A stretch of DNA of 64,000 nucleotides from Ligustrum vulgare (Eukaryota; Streptophyta; Magnoliopsida; Lamiales; Oleaceae), in assembly GCA_963555705.1 (NCBI GenBank), contig OY743170.1:15793596-15857595 (forward strand), given 5' to 3'. This document shows positions 22,951 to 34,830 of the stretch, in pieces; the first letter of the stretch is position 1; the number at the start of each line of letters is the position of its first letter. The translations under genes were made by a program, and so were the position numbers. The notes under the pieces were generated by a model, which was not told where the DNA came from, made no database searches, and saw nothing but the letters and a program-made list of their open reading frames with translations.

Positions 22951-25400
22951 AAAGAGTAGTAAAGATAGCCTCTAAGTATTTTGGAGGTGGAATCTATGTG
23001 GGCTTTTGAATTTTATTTAGAGGGTAAAATGATTAAGATCTTAGGCTTGGTTACACTTATCCAAAACTCGATTCTAATACTAGTAAGGGATGGACCCCAA
23101 AAGGATCTGAGGTGGAATCTATACAGTTTTTCTGAATCTTGTTTAGAGGATTATATAACCAAGAGTCCTTATACATTAAATGGACTTAAGAGTTTGGGGA
23201 TTAATACACTTCGATATGTGTGGATTCTTTGGTGCTCAAGATACAAGAGAGTACGAGTAATTCATCACTTTTATTGATGATCACTCCAGATCTCGATTCT
23301 ATACTTAATATCTCATTGATCTGAAATGTTGAAGAATTTCTAAAATTTTGGAAAGAAGTTGAGAAGTAATTAAGAGAATCGAGATACTTCAATTTGATCG
23401 AGGTTTGTGTATCTCTCATATGAGTTTAGGAACCATTTATCGGAAAAGGAGAACAAGGTAATACCAAATCAATGATGAGTTATCCTCGTTACTAGTTTCA
23501 TTTGGGAATGTATACCGGAGATAGTCAGGTTCCTTCATAACCTAGTACCATTGATTCGTTTCCTGAAATACCCCTAGAGTTGTGGCATGGGTGCAAGCCC
23601 AGTCTACACCACATTCAGATTTGGGGAATTTTGGCACACTAGCTGAAAGCAAGGATTGACGAGATGTAGGCAACAATGAAGGTTTGATTATAAGGCATGG
23701 AACGAAACTAGAAATTATTTCTTCTATAATCCTTTGGTCAAGAAAGTATTTGTTGAGTACAAATGTAGCTTTCTTAGAGGATAAGGCATATAGAAGAATA
23801 CAAATCAACAAGTAAAATTCTATTGGATGAGATGTTAGAACGTGGTTCAAACAACTTGATTCCAGATTTCCGCATAGAATTAATCTTGATGATTTGGAAC
23901 TTCCTACGGAACTGATGGTTGCTGATCCTAGTGGGAGAATGGGCAAGTGGTTCAACCACTATTCTTGCCTGATGATCCCAATGGACAGGGGAAAATCAAA
24001 GGTTGTAGTCGAAGTTGTTCTCACTGTTCTGTCTCTTCTTTATGTTCATAAAGAGGCAGTGAAGAGGTTGATCCCAATTAGGGATATACCAAGTAGTGGG
24101 AGGAGAGGAAGGGACTGTGTTTGGACATAATGGAAATACACTTCCAGCGACTAATTGGAGTGGGAGGGTTATAAGACCACCTTCTTGACGCTTATTCTAT
24201 GGAGAGCCTTTTTAGACAGTCTCTACTGAAATAAGAGAAGAACTCCGCATTTAGAGAAGTGGTAGAAGTTATAGACTTGAAATCATGGAAGGTGAATGTG
24301 AACTCGAAATTAGATTCCTAGTAATCCAACAAGTTTGGATATTTGTAGACGCACCCAATGTGGTCAAACCTATAGGGTGTGATGATTTTTAAGATGATAA
24401 AAGAATGGTAGATGGAAAGGTTTATACCTTTAGTGCAAGGCTTATGGTTGTGGGTTTCCCTTCTCGCCAATAGCCATGCAAAAGTTTACCCGGATCTTTT
24501 ATCCATTGTCGTTCATTGTGAAAATGAGGCACGACAAATGGATGTCAAGATGTTGTTTCTTGAATGAATCTTGAGGAAATCATTTACAAAGTGTAATCTG
24601 ATGAGTTCATATTAAAGACCATGAAAGTAAAATTCATGACTTACAAGTTTCCAACTTTGAATTTGGGTAATTGTTCAAGATATGGAATATAGAATTTGAT
24701 AGAATTATTGCGATACATGTTCTTGATCAAAATCTTGATATATCTTAAGTATACTCGTGTATACAGAAAGATGAGACAGTTTTCACGACTATTTATTTGA
24801 ATGACACTCTACTTATGTGTGAGAGTATTTTCATTAAATAGTAGTTGGTACCAGCAATTAGACTTGAAGGACTTGTAGATGACTTTCTATTTTTCTAGAC
24901 ATCCGTACTTTTCGGAGTGGGAGAAAAATGGAATAGAATAGTCTCAAGTTTCATGTAATAATAAGATACTATCTACATTTGCAATATTGAAGTCTTGAAA
25001 GGAATAATATTCTTTGTAGACTTTATCTATCTTATGAGTATTCTCCTGAGACTCATGGTAAGATAGAGAATTTTCCTTATGCTCCGGCTATATGAAGCCT
25101 TACTTTGCACTAGATATGTCATATCTTATGCTGTGGATATTGTTGGTGATTATTAGTTTGATCAGATCATTGAATAGAGGTAAAGCATACACTGAAGCGT
25201 TTTCGAAAAACGAGTAAATATTTGCTTATCTATTCAGTTTGTGATCTGATGGATTAAAACTAATTAAGATCTGATTTGACTAGGACTCTCGAGAGTCGTC
25301 AAAATTGGAATATAGTTGGGAGATAATGTGGTTAATTGGTTGGGTATAACACAATCTTGGATTGTTTGTTATACAACCGTGACTTACATCGAAAGGAGTT
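22951..25400 (+). pseudogene. Copia A pol remnant: integrase, RT, RNase H
   Basis: Fragments of the copia order are readable across many stops and frameshifts. The integrase core is at about 23115-23480 (SCLEDYITKSPYTLNGLKSL; HHFY followed by LISH.SEMLKNF). The integrase tail is at about 23570-23780 (PLELWHGCKPSLHHIQIWG, then YFFYNPLVKKVFVEYKCSFL). RT fragments are around 24470-24800 (RQMDVKMLFLE; a decayed YVDD region), and RNase H-side fragments near 25080-25240 (VKHTLKRFRKT). A gag domain and protease were not found. The region cannot encode a functional protein. Confidence 0.8.
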
Positions 25401-25479
25401 ACTATCTTGGTTGAGGACATAATCATTAGTGTAATGATGGTGTTGAAAAGATGGATGATTCGATGTTTCATGTATACTC

Positions 25480-25497
25480 TAAGGGCAAGTGGGAGAT
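25480..25497 (+). promoter_or_regulatory. Polypurine tract, copia A
   Basis: AAGGGCAAGTGGGAGATT lies directly before the 3' LTR. It is the typical plant copia plus-strand primer. Confidence 0.85.
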
Positions 25498-26912
25498 TGT
25501 TGGAATTATATATGCCCATAGAGTATAATTCACGACATTCGAAATAAAATGTTTATTGATTGTATTAATATAAAGTTGCGTTTGTCCCTGGATCGATTTT
25601 ATATTACAGATTGAGTCTTTAAGTTGTTAAACACAGAAAGATTCAATTTGTAATTCGATCTAAAATTAACGTTCACGATCAGTAAATAAATATGGACGAT
25701 TTATTTTGATAAAATCGTCTCAGTTTTATTAAAGTCTATCTTTGACTTTGGTAATAAAATTGAAAGTACGTTTGGAACTTATTGGACGGGACCACGTGAA
25801 ATTAATTTGTGACGTTGACCATACAAGTTTAATTTCACTTGACTATTGTACGTGGGACCTTAATCCTAATCGGATAATGGACTTCGATTACTAACTTGAA
25901 GTTCTTTGAGGTATCAATGGCTGAGATCAATTGCTGATCAATATCTCGGTATTTTGGGAATTAAAGTGAACTAACGAGGAACATATATTCGTATTATGGA
26001 ATCCGTCACCTTTTAGGTATAATCATAATCTCACTGGTTCTTCTAGTGGACAGTTGAATCTGAGCTCAGTAATTCGACGGTGACTGTTGAATTCTATGAT
26101 GTGATGTGATCACATCGAACTGTCAGATAGAAGATGAGAGTTGAGAATTTATGAATATTCATAGAAGGGCATTTTGGTCATTGTAACTTGCTCCGAATAT
26201 TCGAGTTGATCGACGAGGGTAACATGTAAGAACGATGAGTCAGAGGATATAATTATTGATTAATTGTTTCAGTAATTTCAATTTTACTAAGAGTGCATTC
26301 TCGTTCTTTTAGTGGAATAGAACGTGATTAATAAATTAATTTTGACTTATCAAGAGTTGATCGGGTCATAATTAATTTATTGGAGCTTAGTTTAATTGGA
26401 TCCGATCAGGTTCCCTCGGTGGCTTCACTATAATGGGTTTATACAGGCTTACTACCTGTATTGGGTTGTGCAGAAATGGGCCTGGGTTATGGTACTAGGT
26501 CTGGTAGGGTTTTGGAATGTAAAGAGGTTACAAATAGTCTCCTAAGACTATTTTTCTTAACCTAATTGGAAAAGTGGCGAGACACACACTAAAGTGTGTA
26601 GTGTGTGTTTCCTCTTTACAAAGAAACCATAATCCTAGTTTAACCTAGGTCTTGAGAAAGGTGACCACACACCTGCACAGCTGCCATTGGAGAACACTGA
26701 GGAAAGCTTGAGGGTTTGAAGCTTTAGTGGAATCAAGAAGCAGTTGATGAAGATTATTGTAAAGCACGCTACAAGGGTAATCTTCTCAAAACCATTTTTG
26801 TGTGCAAAATTATTTATTCCAAGTTGAAAACATAGAACAGAAAATCTTGTAACGGGATGATCTAGTCACAAGAAATCAATTTTTGTGAATAGAGGAACCC
26901 GTGTTCCCAACA
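25498..26912 (+). repeat. Copia A 3' LTR, intact, 1415 bp
   Basis: TGTTGGAATT..TTCCCAACA. It is the undisturbed counterpart of the split 5' LTR and defines both CACTA insertion points to the base. Confidence 0.97.
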
Positions 26913-26917
26913 TAAAC

Positions 26918-27028
26918 TTCCACCAATTTCTAAAATCAAAGAATTTACTGAGATCCTCGAGGCTTCTACAATTTATTCCTCCATCATACAGAAAGCAAAG
27001 TTTTCCCTGAGTGCTCCAATGAATGTTT
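26918..27028 (-). pseudogene. LINE ORF2 remnant, middle piece
   Basis: Minus-strand translation gives KLCFLYDGGINCRSLEDLS followed by a WWKF motif, the segment that precedes the zf-RVT region in plant LINEs. It is bounded by the right TSD of copia A and the left TSD of copia B, so it is a 110-bp island of the target LINE between two independent insertions. Confidence 0.88.
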
Positions 27029-27484
27029 TGTAAGGATTTTAATGAATCGTGTGAGCTTATATGTGAATTATTGTGTATTGAATAAAATGCTATCAAATTT
27101 GGTTAAGCCCATTTAAAGTGATCTAATAAGGATTTTATATATATCGGGCTTTAATGCATCTAATTAATGTATGGGCTTTTATGTGTAGATGCCAGGCCAT
27201 TACCTAATTCATGATGGGCCGAATTAGTTTAACTGGCAATTCAGTATATAAATTCGATTATGGTCCCTGAATTGTACGTATTGTTCATTCCTTTTGACAT
27301 CCCATCATCAGAGAGAAAATACGGACTACGTATCGATTTAGAAGATCCGACTGCCGAATCGTTTATCGTGAATCACGTTTGATTAAGGTACGCTTCCGCT
27401 TCAGTTATTTTAATTCTTGATAATTCAGCATGATGATTTTGGATCATAGATAAACAATAATTATCTGTGATAAATTTTCTAACA
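27029..27484 (+). repeat. Copia B 5' LTR
   Basis: TG..CA LTR of 456 bp. The likely TATA box TATATAA lies at about 27244-27250, also present in the 3' copy. Confidence 0.95.
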
Positions 27485-27486
27485 AG

Positions 27487-27499
27487 TGGTATCAGAGCC
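27487..27499 (+). promoter_or_regulatory. Primer binding site, copia B (tRNA-Met type)
   Basis: TGGTATCAGAGCC lies 2 bases after the 5' LTR. Confidence 0.92.
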
Positions 27500-27670
27500 A
27501 ATCATCGTGTTGGGTTATCAGATCTATGTTCGTATGAATAAGATATATAATTGTTGCTCACTGCCGTGAGAACTCAAGTGGGTTCAACCTTGTGAATATC
27601 TTCTGCTTAGTGCTGCGAAATTAGAGTTTGGGATTAAGAATCGGTTTATATATGTTCAGACAGATTGTGG

Positions 27671-27674
<4 letters not shown>

Positions 27675-27734
<60 letters not shown>
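27675..27734. repeat. (TG)n microsatellite in copia B leader
   Basis: About 30 uninterrupted TG units. Confidence 0.97.
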
Positions 27735-27736
<2 letters not shown>

Positions 27737-28299
27737 TCATTCATGTATATTTATGGTTTTGAATTCGCATATATACATATTTAATTTTGGGTGATGCAAA
27801 TCCATTTTTTGTATATCATGTATATAGAAAATTTGTATGTATACATATTTCGAAATAAGGATGTTGTAGATGTTCCCTGTCCCAAATGTTCATCCGTTCA
27901 GGTAGAGGAGAAGTCGCCACTGGGGATTGGTGGTGCCGCCTGCTTACAAACCAATATTTGAATCTGTTTTTGGTTGAAATCTGATTTCTTGAGTTGGGTA
28001 TGGATTGTAAAAACTCTACTCACATTTTCGTCTGTGAATCTGTAAAGCATTGGGGATTTTTGTGTAATGTGGTATTGGTTGCTTGGATGTTGAAATCGAT
28101 CCGTTTCGAGGGGACGCCGTGCACTGTGCTTTGCGAGCAGCGTCGCATGCGGTGGTTTACAGCGTCGCGGGCATCGACGCTGTGGTGTGGGCTGCAGCGC
28201 CGGCAATGGCGCTGCAGGCGGTGGTGGCTGGCGCCGCGTTTGGGGGCTCAAGAGCGACGGCTAGTGTTAAACCCTAGCTTTCACGATTTTGGACAGGGG

Positions 28300-29000
28300 C
28301 TTCAGTTCGGAAATTTGAAGCCTTCAGGGACCGCTGTGCAATTTTGGGCTTTTTATCTAATTGCACCTCAAGTCCTCCCTGTTTGTTTTGAATTAAAGTT
28401 TAAATCCTCAAATTTTGGATTTTATAAACTTCAACCCCTAATGTTATGAAATTACTTAAGTTGACCTTTCAATTTCTGGAATTTAAAATTAAGCCCCCTA
28501 AAGTTATAACTTATTTAAGTCAGGACCTCTGGAGTATTGGAATTTTATAATTCAACCCCTGAATTTTGAAAATTTTCAAGATTGGTACCTTTAAGGTTAA
28601 GGGTATAATATTTCAACCCCTAATGTTTGAGAATTTTCAAAATTGGTCCCTAAAGCTGGAAAATTTTCTAAATTGGTCCTTAAAGTTTGAAAATTTTCAT
28701 TTCCAGTCCCTAAAGTTTGAAAATTTTCTAATTCAGTCACTAAAGTTTGGAAATTTTCAAAATTGGTCCTTCAAGTTTGAATTTTTTTAAAATTAAGTCC
28801 CTAAAATTTGGGAATTTTCTAAATTGGCTCCTAAAGTTTGAAAATTTTCAAAATCAACCTTTAAAGATTGAAAATTTCCTATTTTGGCCCTCTAAATTTT
28901 GATATTATTTCAAATTGGGACCTAAAGTTTAAAATTTCTCTAAATTGGCCAATAAGGTTTTGGGAAAATTGTAATTTAAGTCCTTCAAACTTAGATTTTT
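28300..29000 (+). repeat. Phased ~36-bp repeats in copia B leader
   Basis: A degenerate unit of the type 'aaaattggtccctaaagttt' followed by 'gaaaattttc' recurs about every 30-40 bases through this stretch. It follows a GC-rich island (28105-28260). The open frame over it is a by-product of the repeat. Confidence 0.85.
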
Positions 29001-29254
29001 AACAATTGGCCACCAAGAGTTTAAGAATATTGCAATTAGACTCTCGCAACTTAAGGATTGCTTTATTCTAAAGTCTTGAATTCTATAATTCAAATCCTAA
29101 AGTAAAATATAGATGGAAATCAATGAGTTTCAGTTTCAAATCTTGGTACATCGGAATCTTTTGAGAGATATAATATTCGAAAGTAAGTTAGTTGAAGCAA
29201 CATGTTTCCAAAGCAACCTCTCTTGTGGATATTAATTAACTTTGAATATTAGAA

Positions 29255-29650
29255 GGTATTTGTGTGTGTTATTCATTACGGATATTGATCGGCCCAAAGG
29301 AAGGTCAATATTTGGCTCGAATTTCACATGCACCTGTGGTGATAAACACGTGGCAATTATTTGGTTTAACATGTGACTAATAAATCGGTCTAAAGAAAGG
29401 TTTATTGGTTAACATGTCTTATTTTCAGTGTTTGATCACTACACTAAGGGAAAATTAGGTGTTTGTGTGTTATTTCATGCGGATATTGATCGGCCCAAAG
29501 GAAGGTCAATATTTGGCCCAAATTTCACAGGAACTTGTGGTGATAAATACGTGACGGTTATTTGGTTTTACGTGTGATCAATAAATCGGTCCAAAGAAAT
29601 GTTTGTTGGTTGACATGTCTTACTGTCAGTATTTGATTACTACACCAAGA
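29255..29650 (+). repeat. Tandem duplication, 201-bp unit, copia B leader
   Basis: Two diverged copies each contain 'attgatcggcccaaaggaag', starting at 29284 and 29485. The later half of each shares 'aataaatcggtc.aaagaaa'. Confidence 0.9.
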
Positions 29651-30003
29651 GTACCACTTAGAAGTCAATATTTATGTCCAAAGACTAAATATTGATGTTG
29701 TGCTAGGTATCTTGTGATGGGCCCTACCATTGTTTGAAAGTATGATTTGCATAATAAGGTACTTATGTGAGCTATTTTATTTAAGTGTTCTCTATTCGGT
29801 TTCAAATTCTGCTAGTAGTATATCTACAAGCTCAAATTTAATCCCTGTATTTATGGAACAAACTTCAAGGATCAAAACAAGAACATTAACTTTTCGTTGG
29901 CTGCATGGATCTGGATCGTGTACTAAGGATTGAGTAACCTGCTCCTCTTACGGATGAAAGTTCATCTAATCAAATGAGGAACTTTTAGAAGTGGGATTGC
30001 TTA

Positions 30004-30400
30004 AATTACGTGAGTCTCATGATCATTAAGTGCGACATTCCAGAAGCCTTTAGTGGCATAGTATCTGAAGAGGTAAATGATGCCAATGAATTCCTTGCCG
30101 AAATTAAGAAACGTTTTGCGAAAAACGATAAGGCTGAAACAAGCACGCTTATGCAAAGCTTGATTTCAATAAAGTATAAAGGCAATGGGAAAATAAGGGA
30201 GTACATCATGTAGATGTCTCAAACTGCTTCAAAACTTAAGGAACTAAAACTCGACTCGTCTAATGACTTGCTCGTGCATTTGGTATTGATATCGCTTCCT
30301 GAGCAATATAGTTAATTTAAGGTTAGTTATAACTGTCAAAGTAGAAATGGACTCTCAATGAGCTCATTTCGTAGTGTGCAAGCTTCTTGCACAATTCAGT
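30004..30400 (+). pseudogene. Copia B gag remnant (UBN2-type)
   Basis: The translated stretch includes IKCDIPEAFSGIVSEEVNDA, then FLAEIKKRFAKNDKAET and IKYKGNGKIREYIM, which follow the copia gag (UBN2/Retrotran_gag) pattern. A stop at about 30211 and others downstream break it. The CCHC zinc knuckle, protease and integrase core expected next are missing; by 30620 the sequence is already in the integrase C-terminal tail. Confidence 0.85.
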
Positions 30401-30615
30401 CAATTTAAGGTCAGTTATAACTATCAAAGGGAGAAATGAACTCTAAATGAGCTCATTCTATTTTGTGTGCAAGAGGAAGAAAAGTTGAAGCAGGACAGAA
30501 CTGATTTTTTTTTTTACTTGGCAAACACCTCTAAAGATAAGGGCAAGAAAACAAATAAATAAAATAAAGTCGTTTAAGAGGCTATAAATTTTATTATCCC
30601 ACACTTAAGTCAATT

Positions 30616-32540
30616 TTGAAATGGGAAATGCAACATTTTTTGAGGATGTTGAGTTTGGGGGGAGAAATAAGGTTAGAGATATTGTCTTTAAGGAAGAAGT
30701 TGAGGAAGGATCGGTTTCGATTCCTACTATTGCTTTTGATAATGTGCAAGTTTCTATACATGTCATTGATCAAGAAGCATATTCGGAACTTCAATTAGAC
30801 AATGTTGAAGAACCTCCCATCCAAAATAAGGTAAATTTCAGAAGTACAAACTCAACAAACCTCAATAACTAAAGCCATTAAGGAAATCCACGAGAGAAAG
30901 GGAAAAAATGCTATTCCGGATAATTTAAATAGTATTTTTCCAAGAACATAAGGAAAATAATGGAATGGTGAAAGATTGTTCAATCAATTTCCATCAGGCC
31001 ATGCAGGGTTCTAACTCTCAAAAGTGGATTGATGCCATAAATAAGGAGTATAAGCATATGCAAGACAATAAAGTTTGGGATCTTGTCCCATTACCAAAAG
31101 GTGCGAAGCCCATTGGTCTTAAATGGATTTTTAGACTAAGAGGGATTCGATAGGTAATGTGGAAAGATATAAAGTTTGTCTTGTATCTAAATACTTTACA
31201 CAGAATGATGGCATTGATTATAAAAAGACTTTCTCTTCGGTTTCAATGAAAGACTCTTTCAAGAAAGTCAGGTTGTTGCACATTTTGACCTCGAGTTACA
31301 TCAAATGGATATTAAGACGACGTTTCTCAATGGAGGCATTGATGAGACGGTTTGTAAATTAAATAAATCCATTTATGTGCTCAGGCCAGCTTCTCGTTAA
31401 GGGTAATACAAATTTCATCAAGTAATTATCTCATTTGGTCTTGAGATTAATGTTGTTGATGGTTGTGTGTATTACAAGTTCAGTGGAAGTAAGTGTATTT
31501 TCCTGATTTTGTATGTTGATAACACATTGCTTGCCACCAATGATATATAGGCATGTCACATAAAATTATGAGATTTTTTTATCAAGGAATTTTGAGATTA
31601 AAAATCTTGGTGACGTCTCTTTTGTATTAGGAATTCAGATATACCGGGATTGCTCTCGGGGTATTCTTGGATTGTCACAAAAGGGCTATATCGATAAAGT
31701 ACTTAAGAGGTTTGGCATGCAATACAGTAAATCAGGGGACAGCCTTATTACTAAGGGAGACAAATTTAGTCTCAACCAATGCCCGAAAAGTGATCTTGAA
31801 GTTAAGGATATGCAGCAGATCTCATATAGTTAAGCTATAAAAAAAAAATAAAAAATTGATGTATGCTTAAATTTGTATGCGTTCGGATATTGCATACATT
31901 ATTGGGATACTAATCAGATATTTAAATAACCCTGGGATGGATCATTTGGAAAGCAGTCAAACATGGGTTATAAGGTATTTAAAGAGAACAAAAGATTACA
32001 TGCTCACATACAGAAAATCGAATCAGTTGGAGATCATATGGTATTATGATTCCGATTTTTGCTAGATGTCAAAACAGTAGAAGATCCATATCAGGCTACA
32101 TCTATCTGCTAGTTGGAGGAGCTATTTCCGGAAAGAGTGCTTAATAAACATTTTAGCTTCTTTCACTTGGCAGCACAATTTGTAGTAATTTTGGGGGCAT
32201 CTAATTATGGAATATAGCTGCGAAATTTTGTCACTGGGCTGCATATTTTGTACGGTATAGAAAGACCATTAAAGTTATATTGTGATAATAACTCAGCAGA
32301 ATTATATTTCAGTAACAACAGGAGCTCAACTAAGTCAAAATACATTGACATAAGTTCCTGGTTATGAAGGATACAGTTCAGAGTGGACAAGTGTCAATAA
32401 GAGCACATATGGACAAACTCCATAATTGCGGATCCGCTTACTAAGGTATTACAACCCAAGGACTTTCATGAGCACATTGCTCATATGGGTGTTGTATTTC
32501 TTAAGGATATTTGGTTTCAGTGGGAGTTTGTATTTTGGGT
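30616..32540 (+). pseudogene. Copia B pol remnant: integrase tail, RT, RNase H
   Basis: Readable pieces in order are the integrase tail (NATFFEDVEFGGRNKVRD, about 30625), RT start (KWIDAINKEYKHMQDNKVWD, about 31024), an RT middle piece (IDYKKTFSSVSMKDSF, about 31210), the catalytic loop LYVDNTLL at about 31510 (second Asp of YVDD replaced by Asn), and RNase H fragments (RSDIAYIIGILIRYL near 31880; a decayed metal-site stretch near 32280). Many stops and frameshifts are present. The interior deletion that removed protease and integrase core lies between about 30400 and 30610. Confidence 0.88.
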
Positions 32541-32923
32541 GTATTAGACACATTTACTGTCCTTTTGGATACAGTTTAAAGTTAAAGTTATTTACAGCTG
32601 TAAGGTTTCAGGTTTATTATCTCTGAACTTGTTTGAGGATGATCTCACTAAAGTTGGATCAGTTGGAAATAGGCACGTGGAAGATCACATTACATGTAAT
32701 TTCCATGCTACACATCCATACTTGATCCATGTCATTCAGTTATGTCGATATACGTGACCATTGATAGGTTTAGTTATGATTAATGTAGCGAAAGCCGCTT
32801 TGATCATATGTTGATATAATTGATGGACCGGATTGTTTGGGAATGCATTCAGTAATGATAGCAAAATTCTGAGTATTCATAAGGTTATGATTGATACACA
32901 ATTGTAAGGTTACACATATAGCC

Positions 32924-32935
32924 CAAGTGGGAGAT
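32924..32935 (+). promoter_or_regulatory. Polypurine tract, copia B
   Basis: CAAGTGGGAGAT lies directly before the 3' LTR. Confidence 0.85.
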
Positions 32936-33391
32936 TGTAAGGATTTTAATCAATCGTGTGGGCTTATATGTGAATTATTGTGTATTGAATAAAAGGCTAT
33001 CAAATTTTGTTAAGCCCATTTAAAGTGATCTAATAAGAATTTTATATATATCGGGCTTTAATGCATCTAATTAATGTATTGGCTTTTATGTGTAGATACC
33101 AGGCCATTACCTATTTCATGATGGGCCGAATTAGGTTAACTGGCAATTCAGTATATAAAGTCGGTTATAGTCCCTGAATCGTACGTATTGTTCATTCCTT
33201 TTGACATCCCATCATCAGAGAGAAAATACGGACTACGTATCGATTTAGAAGATCCGACTGCCGAATCGTTTATCGTGAATCACGTTTGATTAAGGTACGC
33301 TTCCGCTTCAGTTATTTTAATTCTTGATAATTCAGTATGATGATTTTGGATCATAGATAAATAATAATTATCTGTAATAAATTTTCTAACA
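32936..33391 (+). repeat. Copia B 3' LTR
   Basis: 456 bp, same length as the 5' LTR, TG..CA ends, followed by TSD TGTTT. Confidence 0.95.
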
Positions 33392-34050
33392 TGTTTCTCA
33401 TGTTTTCTTTGTCTCCCCAGAAAAATGAATTAAAGATTCTGTTAAGAGACTTGAATACAGCCTTTGGAGGGTGTAGAATCTATAACAGATGGACTAGCAT
33501 GCTATTCAACACGTGTTTAGCAAGTATCAATCTTCCCCAATAGAAAACAATTTGTTTTCCCAAATTAGGATTTTATTTCTGATTTTATGCAGAAGATCAT
33601 CATATAGGAAAATTTCCTCCTTCCTTTAGTGATAGGCACATCCAATATATGATAGGCAAACTTTGAAAGCTGAAACCAGAGTTAGAAGAGATAATCAACT
33701 GGTGATGAGGATACTTATTGTAGAATTTACTCTTGGAAGTATTGAGAGCTTGCCCTGAAGATTCAGAGTATCTCGATATAAAATTTAAGAACCTCTTGAC
33801 ATGGTTTTTCTGGTCATTCATAAACAAAGCTACATCATCTATGAAGGCTAAATGGGAGACCAAAATGGGGCCACCATATACATATGCCAAGGAAGGATGC
33901 AGCTCAAATAATCTGTTGATCCCTCTAGATAAAGCCTCAGCCATTAGAATGAATAGAGAGGGGGAGAGAGGATGAGGATCTCCTTGCATTATACCTCGAG
34001 AGGATTGGAAAGGCTCACTTAACAATCTACATGAATTCAAAAAAATTCGA
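33392..34050 (-). pseudogene. LINE ORF2 remnant, reverse transcriptase piece
   Basis: On the minus strand this carries the RT palm of a plant LINE: SSRGIMQGDPHPLSPSLFIL (about 34000-33930), SHLAFIDDVALF (catalytic box near 33850, FIDD instead of the usual FADD), SGQALNTSKS (near 33760), then after a stop a WENKLFSIGGRLILA-like stretch (near 33540) and SFFWGDKEN (near 33410). The last piece runs straight into the segment at 27028 once copia B is removed. The homology stops at about 34050, leaving the LINE 5'-truncated in its RT domain, as is usual for LINE copies. Confidence 0.88.
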
Positions 34051-34051
34051 G

Positions 34052-34830
34052 CTTTTTAACAACTCATTCTCCAAAAATTTAATATTACAAATTACATTAT
34101 TTACAATCATGGGTCTCAAACAGAGGCTAAAATACACATTATCCAAAAAATCACTAATATAAAACTCATTTTATAGATAATGAAAGCTCAAATAAGGGAG
34201 ATTACTTCGCAAAAACAGGTATTTGCCATTTTTCCACCAAAAACATATTTAATAAAATGGTAAGTAGTATTAACTATTTATTATTCATTTTGGACAAAAT
34301 TCAGATTTTAAGTAATACAATTGTTTGCAAATTTTTAAATAGCCACATTTTCAGGCCCTAAAGTTTCGTGGTCCGCTTCCTCTCTTGAAAATCAATTATA
34401 TATATATTTTTCAAAAATAAATAAATAAATAAAACTAAAAAAGCTTTATCAATATCACATAAATATTTTTCTTTAAAAATAGAAAATGAAAGAGGATGAA
34501 ATAGGAGAGTTCATCGATCTATTTTTTCTTGTCCTTTTCTTCTTAACAAAATTCTGATAGCATATCACATATACATCTATTTTTTATTTATTACAAATTC
34601 TATTTAAATATAATTTTGTTATCCCATTAAAAGATTTAAATCAATTTAAATTACAATATATATAAAAAAATTCCTGGAACGGTAAATATACGAACTATAA
34701 AAAGAAATTAAGGTATGTTTAATTGTACATTTTTTGTAATTAATTGTCTTCATTCGTTTCTCATTTTGATTAAATATTCATTTCATATGTTAACATATAA
34801 ATTCGATATATGTGAGTAACAAATGATTGT
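34052..34830. repeat. Dispersed repeat, copy 2 (see 2860-3115)
   Basis: The two ends (34062-34135 and 34665-34830) match the copy at 2860-3115. The middle 530 bases are extra here or lost there. Confidence 0.7.

Larger units (their letters stand above)
8563..26912 (+). mobile_element. Ty1/copia LTR retrotransposon A with two CACTA elements in its 5' LTR
   Basis: The terminal 1415-bp LTRs begin TGTTGGAATT and end TTCCCAACA. The whole unit is flanked by the perfect duplication TAAAC (8558-8562 and 26913-26917). A tRNA-Met-type primer site follows the left LTR, and a purine tract precedes the right LTR. The interior (19684-25497) is a non-coding leader followed by a heavily decayed integrase-RT-RNase H region. 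The left LTR is split into three parts by two CACTA transposons. With both removed and one copy of each 3-bp duplication subtracted, its length is exactly 1415, equal to the right LTR. The two LTRs differ at about 14 of the first 310 comparable bases by eye, so the insertion is not recent. Confidence 0.95.
27029..33391 (+). mobile_element. Ty1/copia LTR retrotransposon B, 6363 bp, internally deleted
   Basis: Two 456-bp LTRs (27029-27484 and 32936-33391) begin TGTAAGGATTTTAAT and end TTTTCTAACA, with the perfect duplication TGTTT at 27024-27028 and 33392-33396. They differ at roughly 16 positions by eye. Inside are a tRNA-Met primer site, a long repetitive leader, a gag remnant, a pol remnant lacking the protease and integrase core, and a polypurine tract. 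Confidence 0.95.

Noticed and set aside
23542..23959. Minus-strand frames of 61 and 137 residues opposite copia A pol.
   Set aside because: They are antisense to the recognisable integrase tail (LWHGCKPSLHH..), which explains the region on the plus strand.
28566..28790. A 74-residue frame with a repeating 'FENFQNWSLK' pattern.
   Set aside because: It is the translation of the 36-bp DNA repeat in the copia B leader. The DNA repeat explains it completely.
27029..33391. Endogenous pararetrovirus (caulimovirid) origin of the RT and zinc-knuckle fragments.
   Set aside because: Domain order, LTRs, TSDs and primer sites are those of Ty1/copia and Ty3/gypsy retrotransposons. No movement-protein or coat-type region is seen.
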